Of a stretch of 64,000 nucleotides of DNA, positions 53,102 through 62,070 are shown piece after piece. Numbering within the stretch: position 1 is the first letter of the stretch; each line of letters begins with the position of its first letter. The translations under genes and the position numbers were made by a program. Location of the stretch: positions 1,798,001-1,862,000 of the forward strand of contig NZ_CP047358.1 in NCBI RefSeq assembly GCF_030408855.1, read 5' to 3'. The notes beneath the pieces were generated by a model that worked only from the letters and a program-made list of their open reading frames with translations, ran no database searches and had not been told where the DNA came from. The stretch is from Corynebacterium glaucum. Its GTDB lineage: Bacteria; Actinomycetota; Actinomycetes; Mycobacteriales; Mycobacteriaceae.

Positions 53102-55129
53102 TTACCGCTGAAGGCCAAGCAGCCGCTTCAGAACCGACTGCGCCTGCTCCGCTGACCCGAGTGCGGAGGCGAACTCAAGCCCTTCCCTATCCAGCGGCGA
53201 TCCAGCCTCCACCATGGCCCAAATCGGCACACCCGAGCCTTTGTAGTCCGAGTACTTCGACGGCAAGAAGGGGTTCTTTGCGTAGCTCGTTCCACTGGTA
53301 TCCGTGTCCACCACTAGCAACGCGTCGAACTGCGTCAGCGCGTTCAGAAACTCGAGGTAACTCAAGGCCGGGTGCAGGTGCACGCCGGGTACATCCGCCC
53401 CCGTCGATGCATCTGCGTTCGAGAACACGTGCAGCGTGGGTCGCTCCGCCTCCGGAATCGCCTCTAGTGCATGGACATAATCACCCAGCCCACGGTTCGT
53501 GTAGAAGTTGCCGAAGTACCCGATGTTGAAGCGGTTCGGATCAAGCTCGAGCTCCACAGGCCGGGCAGAGTACGCCGCAGCCGGTGGTGCAGGCTGTGCG
53601 CTCACTTGAACTTTTCGCTTAACGACGTCTTGGAACCGCGGTTCATAAAAGCCGAGCACCTCATCAACCTGGTTCTGATTACTGAATGTCAGCGTGTCGG
53701 CGAGAATCAGCGTCGCAATTTCCGTGAGGGCGAAGTGGTTCGGGGTGAGAAGGTGACCCCAGCCGGCCTCTTCTACGGCGCGCTTGAGTTTTGTGGTGAC
53801 TCTCCCCTTTGTCAGCGGTCCCTGGCGCTGCGCACCAGTTGCATCGCGTCGGAGCGGGTCGGAGAACTCCGCTTCCCACGAAATGGCAGGATGCTTGAGC
53901 TTGTACAAGCATCCCGCCACATGCGAGCCTGACCACAAAGCTCGGGAATACACCTTGGTGTACTTACCTCTTGCCGAGCGCGCTGCACGCTGGCCGAAGC
54001 GAGCAATCTGGTCCCACGAGGAAAAGGACGGGTACTCGTCGATCACCGTGTGCTTGCGCACCCATGGGTCGACGAGCACCGCGCTGGAATCGTCGACCTT
54101 GCGCACCGGCGTCATATCGGCGCTCACCACGTCAACCACTTCCTGGCGAGCAGCGAGTCGCTTAGCGACAACATTCGCGGCCGGGTCTGCAAAGGGAGGG
54201 AAGCAGAACGAGAACACCAGCGTCTCGTATGCTGTGCGTTCCTTGTGCGGCCAGGGCAGCCCAGTCAGACCCCGTTCGATGGCGAGATCGACCGCCCGGG
54301 TCGAGTCCTCCGGGTGCGCGGCAAGATACTCTGCGGCGAAATTGAATTGCGCCCGCTCCAGTGATTCTCGCGCCCGCTTATTTTCGTCTGGCACGTCGAT
54401 TGCTTGTAGTGCCCTAATGACGTCAAGACGCTCTCCGACAGTAAAGGCGAAGCTCTCGGCTTTTCGGGACACTGAATCGGCGCGTACTTGCCTGATGTAC
54501 GCAGCGTTAGCCGTGTCCTTCGGAACGACGAGCTTGAGCTGCGGGTGGTGCAGCAAGTTCGCGAAGAACGCTACGTCTTCACCCGACTGAAGCGCGGCGT
54601 CGTAGCGGTAGTTCCGAATTACCGACGCGGGTAAGAACTTGCACGCGTTGAAACCGAGTACCCAGGGGCTGGTGGAAAGTGGCGAGGCGCGTCCCGCAAT
54701 CATTGCGCGGCGCGTGTTGATTGAGTTCGCTTCGGTGACACCGCTGTCGGTTGCATCCTTTATCGGTAGGAACACCACCGCATCTTCTGCCGAGGCATCG
54801 AGGCCGACCTCGAGATAGCGCGGTTCAATCCAGTCGTCGTCGTCGATGAAGGTGATCACGTCGCACCGCGCGTTGGAAAGCCCCGCGTTCCGCGCGCGCC
54901 CTGCGCCGGCTTCGGGTACGCGCAGTATGCGGGTCTGGATATCCGAGGCGTTGGCCCAGTCGTCGAGAAGCGAAAGCGATCCATCGTCGGGACCGTTCTG
55001 GATGAAGATGACCTCGAACCGGCTTCGCACCAGCGTCTGTGCCTCGAGCGAGCGTAGGAGGTGAGGAAGCCGCTCGACGCCGCCATGGGTTGGGATGATG
55101 ACTGTGGCCTTGGGCTGAGCTGGGCTCAT
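53102..55129 (-). CDS. Two-domain glycosyltransferase (GT2 + GT4-like)
   Basis: A 675-residue protein. The N-terminal GT2 domain (about 1-230) has ATVIIPTHGGVERLPHLLRS, GAGRARNAGL and ITFIDDDDWIEPRYL. The C-terminal half (about 300-675) looks GT-B-like (FNIGYFGNFYTNRGLGDYV, LHPALSYLEFLNALTQFDALLVVD, SKYSDYKGSGVPIWAM). It overlaps the upstream gene by 4 nt (ATGA), so it is coupled. Confidence 0.82.
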   Translation of the reverse strand: MSPAQPKATVIIPTHGGVERLPHLLRSLEAQTLVRSRFEVIFIQNGPDDGSLSLLDDWANASDIQTRILRVPEAGAGRARNAGLSNARCDVITFIDDDDWIEPRYLEVGLDASAEDAVVFLPIKDATDSGVTEANSINTRRAMIAGRASPLSTSPWVLGFNACKFLPASVIRNYRYDAALQSGEDVAFFANLLHHPQLKLVVPKDTANAAYIRQVRADSVSRKAESFAFTVGERLDVIRALQAIDVPDENKRARESLERAQFNFAAEYLAAHPEDSTRAVDLAIERGLTGLPWPHKERTAYETLVFSFCFPPFADPAANVVAKRLAARQEVVDVVSADMTPVRKVDDSSAVLVDPWVRKHTVIDEYPSFSSWDQIARFGQRAARSARGKYTKVYSRALWSGSHVAGCLYKLKHPAISWEAEFSDPLRRDATGAQRQGPLTKGRVTTKLKRAVEEAGWGHLLTPNHFALTEIATLILADTLTFSNQNQVDEVLGFYEPRFQDVVKRKVQVSAQPAPPAAAYSARPVELELDPNRFNIGYFGNFYTNRGLGDYVHALEAIPEAERPTLHVFSNADASTGADVPGVHLHPALSYLEFLNALTQFDALLVVDTDTSGTSYAKNPFLPSKYSDYKGSGVPIWAMVEAGSPLDREGLEFASALGSAEQAQSVLKRLLGLQR

Positions 55130-55710
55130 TTCAACGCCCCCAAAAGCTTGTAACCAGCGTGGATTATAGACGGCGGCAAGTACGGTTTGAGCGGCTTCGC
55201 TAAGTGAACGACTTTGGTTAGAAGAACCGCCCGTCGGCTGGGCTGGGTTTCTGCGCGAGGCTCTTCAGACACTAATTTGGTGTCGGGTCGCTTCAGCCGC
55301 TGGCCGATAAGAAAGCCGCTAATTAATTCTGCTGACGACCCGTCCGTGCGGGTCGCCCCGGTGAGGTCGAAGGCTATCCACTCCCCCACGGGTGTCACGC
55401 CGTCGATTGCAACCATGTCGAGTGACTGAAACACCATTTCCAAGTGTTGAGCACCGGCGGCGTTTGCCCAGTAGCTCAGACGGTCGCAGCCGGCTTCCGT
55501 GGCTACTTGCCAGAACTCGCCGAGTGACCGCGCATCGAGGTTGATTCCCACGAGCCAATCATCCGGAGCGATCTCGAGGCTCGGAGGGTGTTCGGTGAAA
55601 ACGGACCCGCTGTCGAAGTGAGAAAGCTCGTACGGCGCGCCCAGGTCGTCGACGAAAACGATTGCTGGGCCGCTGCGCAGCTCCCGCGTTTCTACTGAGC
55701 GTAATTTCAT
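55126..55710 (-). CDS. Unknown protein between two glycosyltransferases
   Basis: A 194-residue protein. Residues 1-130 look like a beta-rich domain (MVFQSLDMVAIDGVTPVGEWIAF); the C-terminus is basic and ends in a hydrophobic helix (LAKPLKPYLPPSIIHAGYKLLGALK), perhaps a membrane contact. It overlaps its neighbours by 4 nt at each end and so belongs to one operon with them. No family recognised. Confidence 0.6.
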   Translation of the reverse strand: MKLRSVETRELRSGPAIVFVDDLGAPYELSHFDSGSVFTEHPPSLEIAPDDWLVGINLDARSLGEFWQVATEAGCDRLSYWANAAGAQHLEMVFQSLDMVAIDGVTPVGEWIAFDLTGATRTDGSSAELISGFLIGQRLKRPDTKLVSEEPRAETQPSRRAVLLTKVVHLAKPLKPYLPPSIIHAGYKLLGALK

Positions 55711-56987
55711 TGTCGGTCCCCTACTTGCTCTACGAGGTTCAAAAACGCTGCGGGTGCGACCTCCTCGCGCTGATACTCAACCCAAGTTTTGCCTTGATCG
55801 CTTATGTCCAACCGCTTCGGTTCACGGGCAAGCGCTACCCACAAATCAGCAAGGGCGCGTGGGTCCTCCGGCGGCACAACGTCGCCGGCGTGAAGCGTCT
55901 CAATGAGGCGCGCAGTCTCCCCCGCAACCACGCCGCTGATGTGGATCTGATTCGCCATCAGCTCGTAGGTCTTAGACGGCACGGCGACCTCAAGCGAGTC
56001 CCAGTTGGTGAGGTGCACGAGTGCCGTGTCCGCCCAGCGGTAGCTCTCCTGCAATTCGTCCGGCGCTTGCTGATGTTGCAAGTCAAGATCGACTGCGAGC
56101 TCGTCGGCTGTTCGCCGAAGCGGCCCCCACGTCGCACCCTCGCCGACGAACCGGAGGCTGACCTGCACGCCTTCATCCTGCGCAAGCTTGGCAGCGACGA
56201 GCGCGTTCTCCAACTTCTGCGCTCGACCCAATGTCCCTGCGTAAAGCACGTGCAAATGGTGCCCACGATCGCGTTCTCTGGTTCGGTCCCGACTTGTGGA
56301 CACGCTGGGGAAAACGTTGCGCACCGTCGCAGTCGGTTTGCTGAGCTCCGCCTTGAGTTGGCGCTCGAGCGAGCTCGAGGTGGTTGAGATGCCGGAGCAG
56401 CGTGACATCACGAAATTAAGTGACCATTCGGTCAACGAGATAAGAACCTGGAACGGCGCCCGCAGGAGGATCGTCTCACGCGGCGAGCGCCGACCCGTAC
56501 CCGCGTTCCACTGTTTGCTCTCTCGGAACAGTGCGGGCCATGCGTCGCGTAAGTCGAGGATGTACGGCACGTTGAGTTTGCGGGCCGCGACGAAAGTCAC
56601 CACGGACGTGGGAAGCGCCGGCACTGTCCCAATCACTAGGTCGGGCTCGAACTCTTTGATCTGACGGTTGCGGAGCAACCCGAACATCATTGCGGCTGCA
56701 GTCCACCCCTGGTTCAGTATCCGACGACCGAGCGAAGTGCCGGAAGGAAAGTACCCAGAGCGGTAAACGATTTCCCCGTTAGGTCCTGATTCCTCTCGGA
56801 AAGCCGTAGAGAACCCCCGATGCGCAAACCAGGTTTTGAACGTCACCGTCCGTTTGTAATGCGGCGGCGGTGCTACGACGCGCACCTCGTGGCCTGCTCG
56901 TTGAAGAATCTCCGTTAACCAAGCCCAGCGCCGCTGCGGCACCCCGTTCTCTGGGTGCCAGTATTGAGATAGGACGAGGATTCTCAC
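55707..56987 (-). CDS. Glycosyltransferase family 4 (WbuB-like)
   Basis: A 426-residue GT-B enzyme. The N-terminal half has VLSQYWHPENGVPQRRWAWL and VAPPPHYKRTV, typical of WbuB/FNaG transferases that act on N-acetylated sugars early in O-antigen synthesis. The C-terminal half has HVLYAGTLGRAQKL, ATWGPLRRTADEL and VPSKTYELMANQIHISGVV. It is the first gene of the leftward run 56987-46847. Confidence 0.87.
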   Translation of the reverse strand: MRILVLSQYWHPENGVPQRRWAWLTEILQRAGHEVRVVAPPPHYKRTVTFKTWFAHRGFSTAFREESGPNGEIVYRSGYFPSGTSLGRRILNQGWTAAAMMFGLLRNRQIKEFEPDLVIGTVPALPTSVVTFVAARKLNVPYILDLRDAWPALFRESKQWNAGTGRRSPRETILLRAPFQVLISLTEWSLNFVMSRCSGISTTSSSLERQLKAELSKPTATVRNVFPSVSTSRDRTRERDRGHHLHVLYAGTLGRAQKLENALVAAKLAQDEGVQVSLRFVGEGATWGPLRRTADELAVDLDLQHQQAPDELQESYRWADTALVHLTNWDSLEVAVPSKTYELMANQIHISGVVAGETARLIETLHAGDVVPPEDPRALADLWVALAREPKRLDISDQGKTWVEYQREEVAPAAFLNLVEQVGDRQ

Positions 56988-57033
56988 GCGTCGACGTACC
57001 TCAATTCGCTACGGCAAGGACACAACTTGTACG

Positions 57034-57107
57034 TGGGGCCAGCGGGGCTCGAACCCGCGACCAGCGGATTATGAGTCCGCGGCTCTAACCGACTGAGCTA
57101 TAGCCCC
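57034..57107 (-). tRNA. tRNA with anticodon CAT: probably Ile2, possibly elongator Met
   Basis: Acceptor GGGGCTA pairs with TGGCCCC (one G-T), D arm GCTC/GAGC, anticodon stem GCGGA/TCCGC with loop CTCATAA, T arm with TTCGAGC. Discriminator A, no CCA. The GGGGCTATAGCTCAG start and GACTCATAATC anticodon context suggest the lysidine-modified isoleucine tRNA; not an initiator. Its first base is the last base of the upstream glycosyltransferase stop codon. Confidence 0.88.
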
Positions 57108-58519
57108 TAGCGTCGTTTCAGCTTAGCAGCTACTGAATTGACTACTGAATTAGTGCGTTCAGGTCCCAGCGCGCGTGCCATCCACGACATGAGTGCGGGT
57201 TTCACACGTGCCGCAACCCGGCCCGCAGTGTCTCGGATTCGGTGGCCTCCGGAGACCAGCTGCCGAGCAACTTGATCCAACGCATCCACGGCCACTCCCG
57301 CCCCTTGGTGATCAATAGCGATCGAGTCGATCCGAATATCCCGCGCACCGCGGACAAGTGGAATGATTCGTGCGAGGCGGATCCTCGTCTCTCCCGGCAC
57401 GAACACGCTGACCGTCGCGACGAAGTCCCCTTCCGAGACATCGAAGTACGCAAACTGGCCGATTGCGCCGTCGAGAGAAGTAGCGATTCCGGCGAGCTGC
57501 TTTCGCGGGCCAAGGTCACGCCCGGATGCAGACTCGAGAGAGAGGGACAAGGCCAGGGGATGTTTCCTCAACCCTGCAGGTGCAGCCCCCTTGATCGTCA
57601 CCGTGATTCCGCTCGTATCGCCGTCGATAAGGAGCTTGACCCCGTCGTCGACCGGGGCTGACCAGATCGTTTCGAAAGAGTCTTGAGTGTGCAGAACTTT
57701 GTCTGCGACAGCTGGGAAGCTGTCAGGAATTGCGCTGAGGTTGTTCACCGCGGGGTACTTGCCCATGTTGGTCAGCAGCTGATCTTGCACCCGTTCGCTC
57801 TGATGGCGAAGCAGGTTGTCTTGCCCGGTGTGATTGATGCGAAGGTAGCCGAGTTTGCTCGCGTCCATGATGACCGGAGCGAGGCGGTCAGTTTTGTCGT
57901 GGGCTCCGGCCCTTGGCCCGTGAATTACACCATCGTTCTCTAGCTTCGAGACGTAGAGCAGTCCCATCGAATTCATGGGGACGTGAACTTCCCGGAAGTT
58001 GTAGAAGTGGTCCTGGTGGTAGATCGCCTCGATACCAAGCGGCAAGCTCACCGCCATGCCAGTGAACTCATTCTTCACGTAGTTCGCCATGAGCTCAAAG
58101 TAGTGCTTGGAAAGCACATCGTCATCATCCAAGCGGTACCGTCCGAAGACGCCGGGTTCAATGAGTTGCGAGATGAGTCGTTCCGACGGACCCCAGTCTC
58201 CGGTGCCGTCGGCAAGCTCTTGGAGAACTAAGAATGGGTACTTGGCCGCGGTTTCCCGCAGCGAGTCTTTGTACTTGTCAGGCAGCGACTCTGAGTACGA
58301 CACGACGTGGTGGACATCGAAGTGCTCGGCTGCGTCCGCGATCGCTGGCACCGTCAACGTTGTGAAAATGCGCTCCCGGAAATCCAGTCGCTCAGGCGAG
58401 TACAGGTAGTTGCGGTACTCCGCTTCATCCTTCTCGTCTGACTCCATGCTTGCTCTCCACGCGGCGGAGTTTGGGATGAACAAGCTGTAGCGCGTTTGCC
58501 CAATGAATCTCGGCTCCAC
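57107..58519 (-). CDS. Putative rhamnosyltransferase-family glycosyltransferase (paralogue 2)
   Basis: Homologue of the gene at 45611: FIGQTRYSLFIPNSAAW, DVHHVVSYSESLPDKYKDSL, FGRYRLDDDDVLSKHYF. It is longer (470 residues) and continues with a C-terminal beta domain and a basic end (RTNSVVNSVAAKLKRR). GTG 58519 is chosen because it aligns with the paralogue start and GGAG lies 10 nt upstream; GTG 58570 or longer starts are possible but run into the divergent gene. The stop codon overlaps the tRNA by one base. Confidence 0.7.
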   Translation of the reverse strand: MEPRFIGQTRYSLFIPNSAAWRASMESDEKDEAEYRNYLYSPERLDFRERIFTTLTVPAIADAAEHFDVHHVVSYSESLPDKYKDSLRETAAKYPFLVLQELADGTGDWGPSERLISQLIEPGVFGRYRLDDDDVLSKHYFELMANYVKNEFTGMAVSLPLGIEAIYHQDHFYNFREVHVPMNSMGLLYVSKLENDGVIHGPRAGAHDKTDRLAPVIMDASKLGYLRINHTGQDNLLRHQSERVQDQLLTNMGKYPAVNNLSAIPDSFPAVADKVLHTQDSFETIWSAPVDDGVKLLIDGDTSGITVTIKGAAPAGLRKHPLALSLSLESASGRDLGPRKQLAGIATSLDGAIGQFAYFDVSEGDFVATVSVFVPGETRIRLARIIPLVRGARDIRIDSIAIDHQGAGVAVDALDQVARQLVSGGHRIRDTAGRVAARVKPALMSWMARALGPERTNSVVNSVAAKLKRR

Positions 58520-58679
58520 TTTTTGCACACTCCCATCCCACGACAGTTGCTGCCCTGCAGAAACACGCACGGCGCTTAGGTCATGGTAGCGAACGATTCC
58601 GTTACCATTGACGCACCAAACGCACGAAAGGCTGGCATTGCCTCTAAAACGAAATTTCGCACGGTACGCGTCTGCCACC

Positions 58680-59492
58680 ATGGACGGAAGCGTGTACCTC
58701 TTCAGATCGCTTGCCGAATTCGAAGCGGCCGAGGTTCCCGCAGGTATTTCTTCCATCGCCTATGGCGCAGGCACGCTCGACCTTCTTCTCGTGCACCGGC
58801 CGTCGCAGAATCTCGTCGTGATTTTTCACGCCGCGGCCGATCCCGCAACTGTCTCGCTGCCGATCTTCGTGGGCCAAGGAATCACGCAAAACCTGGACGC
58901 GTCGGTGCTATTCGTCTCCGATCCGGCGCTTGACTTCCGCATCCCTATCGGCTGGTACACGGGCGATGAGAAGCGCCACCTCCAAGCTGATCTTGCAAGG
59001 GTGATTCGTCACATCGCTTCAACGGTCGGTGCGGAAAACATCATCTTTGAAGGGTCCTCCGCTGGCGGCTTCGCGGCCCTTGTCTATTCGCATGCCTTTC
59101 CGGGCTCGCTCGCGATGGCAGTCAACCCGCAGACGGACATTTACCGCTACCACCAAGGCAAAGTGGATGAGTACCTCACTGCTTGCTGGAGTGGAGGGAA
59201 ACCGCCCGCGAAAGAAACGGTCACCAGTGCGATCGAACTTTACCGCGAGTCATTTCCCAACTACGTGCTCTACCTGCAGAATCAGCGAGACGAGTTCCAT
59301 GTGCTGAACCACTACGAACCGTGGGCACAGCGCTTCGGCGAGTTATCCGGAACGTGTTGGACGACGATCGAAGGAGACTGGGGCGACGGTCATGCGCCCC
59401 CGCCGCCCTTCCTGCAGGAAGCGATACTGCAGTACGCCCTATCGTTTGAGGGGCACTGGGATCGACTCATCCGAGAGGGCGACTTCGATTAA
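58680..59492 (+). CDS. Alpha/beta-hydrolase-fold protein of the glycan locus
   Basis: A 270-residue protein with a nucleophile-elbow motif, IIFEGSSAGGFAALVYS (GSSAGG, Ser nucleophile), and a possible late His in WGDGHAPPPPFLQEAIL. Features fit an esterase-like or acyl-transfer role on the polymer, like other SGNH or alpha/beta proteins near glycan genes. Start ATG 58680 leaves space for promoters to the divergent gene; TTG 58608 would give a 24-residue extension. It overlaps wecB by 4 nt tail to tail. Confidence 0.65.
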   Translation: MDGSVYLFRSLAEFEAAEVPAGISSIAYGAGTLDLLLVHRPSQNLVVIFHAAADPATVSLPIFVGQGITQNLDASVLFVSDPALDFRIPIGWYTGDEKRHLQADLARVIRHIASTVGAENIIFEGSSAGGFAALVYSHAFPGSLAMAVNPQTDIYRYHQGKVDEYLTACWSGGKPPAKETVTSAIELYRESFPNYVLYLQNQRDEFHVLNHYEPWAQRFGELSGTCWTTIEGDWGDGHAPPPPFLQEAILQYALSFEGHWDRLIREGDFD

Positions 59493-60667
59493 CCCACCGA
59501 GGTAGGTTCCAGAAGCTGCGGTTCAAACTCCTCGATTCGTTCCCCGACTCCGGTGAGTTGGGCTATCGCGGCAACCGCGCGATCAGCGGCCTGGCCGTCG
59601 CCGTAGGGGTTCACGGCGTTTGCCATCGCCTTGTACGCAGCCTCGTGGCTCAGGAGGTTTTTCGCCTCAGCCACGATCCGTTCGCGATCTGTTCCTACGA
59701 GCTTCACGGTGCCTGCGACGACTGCTTCCGGACGCTCAGTGTTCTCGCGCATCACCAGCACCGGCTTACCCAACGACGGCGCCTCTTCCTGCACTCCACC
59801 CGAGTCAGTGAGGACGAGGTAAGAGCGGTTCATCAGCGCAGTGAATTGGTCGTACGGCAGCGGGTCGGTGATGATCACGTTGGGTAGCACCTCCACCTGC
59901 GGCATCACTGCGTTTCGAACCCGAGGATTGAGATGCAGCGGGAGAGCAAAAACATGCTGCGGGTAGGACATAGCGAGGTCCTGCACCGCGCCGCCGATCT
60001 CCGCCATGGCTTCGAGATTCTCGCGGCGGTGGGTGGTTACCAATACAACCTTCTCGTCAGTTTCTGTCAGGGCTGCAAGGCGGGGATCGTCGAAATGTAC
60101 CTGCCACTTCGATGCCGCGAGAAGTGCGTCGATGACTGTGTTACCGGTGACCACGATGTCACGCGAGCGGATGTTCTCGCGGCGCAGATTTTCGCGCGAC
60201 TCCTGGGTTGGCGCGAGGTGAAGGCTGGTGACCTGGCCGATGATCTTGCGGTTCGCTTCCTCGGGGAACGGCGAGTGAATGTCGCCGGTGCGAAGGCCTG
60301 CCTCCAGGTGGACTACTCGGGCACCGCAGTGAAAGCCTGCGAGCGCAGCTGTCATGGCGGTAGACGTGTCACCCTGGGAGATCACGACGTCCGGCTGCTC
60401 CTCCATGATGATCGGGTGCAAGCCGCTTAGCGCGCGGGAGACAATCTCATTGAGGGACTGGCCGGGCTTCATCAGCGCCATGTCATAATCCGGCACGATG
60501 CCGAAACGCTGATTGACCTGTTCTAACATTTCGCGGTGCTGGCCAGTGGAGACGACCACGGAATCAAATCGGTCATCTGCTTGCAGCGCGGTGACGACGG
60601 GGGCGACCTTGATGGCCTCAGGGCGGGTGCCATAGACGGTCATGATTTTTGGCTTGGTAACTGGCAC
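59489..60667 (-). CDS. wecB: UDP-N-acetylglucosamine 2-epimerase (non-hydrolysing)
   Basis: A 392-residue epimerase. The start (MTVYGTRPEAIKVAPVV), the GDTSTAMTAALAGF segment, HLEAGLRTGDIHSPFPEE, VVLVTTHRREN, and LTDSGGVQEEAPSLGKPVLVMRENTERPEA are family signatures. It makes UDP-ManNAc, the substrate of WecC. It marks the right edge of the glycan island. Confidence 0.95.
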   Translation of the reverse strand: MPVTKPKIMTVYGTRPEAIKVAPVVTALQADDRFDSVVVSTGQHREMLEQVNQRFGIVPDYDMALMKPGQSLNEIVSRALSGLHPIIMEEQPDVVISQGDTSTAMTAALAGFHCGARVVHLEAGLRTGDIHSPFPEEANRKIIGQVTSLHLAPTQESRENLRRENIRSRDIVVTGNTVIDALLAASKWQVHFDDPRLAALTETDEKVVLVTTHRRENLEAMAEIGGAVQDLAMSYPQHVFALPLHLNPRVRNAVMPQVEVLPNVIITDPLPYDQFTALMNRSYLVLTDSGGVQEEAPSLGKPVLVMRENTERPEAVVAGTVKLVGTDRERIVAEAKNLLSHEAAYKAMANAVNPYGDGQAADRAVAAIAQLTGVGERIEEFEPQLLEPTSVG

Positions 60668-60810
60668 TCGATCCTCATTAAGCGTTGAAATCTCTGGGCG
60701 TTTCCGACAAACTTAATACATCTTTGCTTGGGGTTCCCTTTTACATGCAGAAAAGTTCATGCTTCGCCAGATGAAAGGGGCTGTGGCTGCGCATCTGTAG
60801 GGTGGGGTGC

Positions 60811-61086
60811 ATGATTCAATTCGTTGTCGGCGCCGCCGCTGGGTACGTCTTTGGCACAAAGGCCGGCCGCAAGCGCTACCACCAGATTGTTAACGCCACG
60901 CAGGCTGTTGCGAACTCTCCCGTAACCAAACAGGTGACCAACTCGGCGCGCAAGGCGATTGCCAACAAGATTGATCCGGAACCGCGGATGCGCGAGGTGA
61001 AGGACACCCGCAAGGGTCGGAAGCTGCGCGGTAAGAAGCGCAACGCGGAGATTGAGAACCAGATCCTCGAACCGGATCAGGATTAA
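60811..61086 (+). CDS. Small YtxH-like protein
   Basis: A 91-residue protein. A hydrophobic N-terminus (IQFVVGAAAGYVFGTKAG) is followed by a basic, helical body (RKRYHQIVNATQAV, RKGRKLRGKKR) and an acidic end (ILEPDQD), like YtxH/YtxG-type membrane-associated proteins. TAGGGT lies 7 nt before ATG 60811, a leaderless arrangement, so this start is preferred to ATG 60802. Confidence 0.75.
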   Translation: MIQFVVGAAAGYVFGTKAGRKRYHQIVNATQAVANSPVTKQVTNSARKAIANKIDPEPRMREVKDTRKGRKLRGKKRNAEIENQILEPDQD

Positions 61087-61089
61087 TCG

Positions 61090-62070
61090 CTAGTTGGGGG
61101 TCTGGTTTAGGCCACCGTCGATGAGGGTGGCGGCGATGCCGTCGAGAATGTCTTTCTCGCTGATAACGAAGCTTTGAGTGCCCGCGAGGCGTTTGAAAGC
61201 ATCCATGAGTTCCTCGACCACTGTAGAGCCGGCGCCGATGACATCGGCACGGCCAGGGTGCATGACGGGGTTTTCGAGGCGCTGCTTCGCGGTTTTCGCT
61301 CGAAGGTCAGCGGTGACCTCGCGCATGCGGTCGAAGGGGATCTCGGACATGTGAATCGACTGCGGGTCGTAAGTCGGCAGATTCTGTGCCAGCGCAGAGA
61401 GCGTTGTGAAGGTGCCCGCGCAGCCGACGACGGTGCGAGCTTGGCCGAGGGGAACGACGTTCTCGGCCTCGGCGATGCGCTCACGAATGTAGGCGCGGGC
61501 CTCGTTGGTTTCTTCGGCGGTGGCGGGATCGGTGTGCATGAAGCGCTCGGTGACCCGGACGCAGCCCATGCGGGTAGAGCAAGCGTGGAGGCCATCGGCG
61601 GTTTCCATCACGAACTCGGTGGACCCGCCGCCGAGGTCGATCACGCAGAACGGCTCGCGTCCGGTGCCCGCGAGATCAATGGTGGCGCCGCGGAAGGACA
61701 ACGCAGCTTCTTCCTCACCGGAGATGACCTCGGCGACTGCGCCGGACTGGATGCGGCCGAGGAGTTCGCGGGTCATGGCGAAGAAGCCCTCACGGTTTGA
61801 GGCATCCCGGGTCGCAGAGGTAGCGACCATTCGCACGCGGGTCACCCCGGCGCGCTCCATCTCATCGACGTAGTTAGCGAGCGCTTCGCGGGTGCGCTCG
61901 ATGGCCTCGGGCTGGAACATGCCGGTTTCGTCCACACCCTGACCAAGGCGCACGATGGTGTTCTGCCGGGTGATTTCGGTGCCGGTCGCGGCGTCGTGAA
62001 TGAGCAGGCGGATGGAGTTAGTGCCGCAGTCGATGGCGGCGACGGTGCTGGTGGCGTTGGTGTCAGCCAT
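61090..62070 (-). CDS. ppx: Exopolyphosphatase Ppx/GppA family
   Basis: A 326-residue protein of the actin-like ASKHA fold. Visible: AAIDCGTNSIRLLI, SGEEEAALSFRGA, VIDLGGGSTEFV and GCAGTFTTLSAL. It hydrolyses polyphosphate or pppGpp. At this length it is the short form with only the two catalytic domains, as in mycobacterial Ppx1 (Rv0496) and Ppx2 (Rv1026). It overlaps the DUF501 stop by one base (same strand). Confidence 0.92.
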   Translation of the reverse strand: MADTNATSTVAAIDCGTNSIRLLIHDAATGTEITRQNTIVRLGQGVDETGMFQPEAIERTREALANYVDEMERAGVTRVRMVATSATRDASNREGFFAMTRELLGRIQSGAVAEVISGEEEAALSFRGATIDLAGTGREPFCVIDLGGGSTEFVMETADGLHACSTRMGCVRVTERFMHTDPATAEETNEARAYIRERIAEAENVVPLGQARTVVGCAGTFTTLSALAQNLPTYDPQSIHMSEIPFDRMREVTADLRAKTAKQRLENPVMHPGRADVIGAGSTVVEELMDAFKRLAGTQSFVISEKDILDGIAATLIDGGLNQTPN

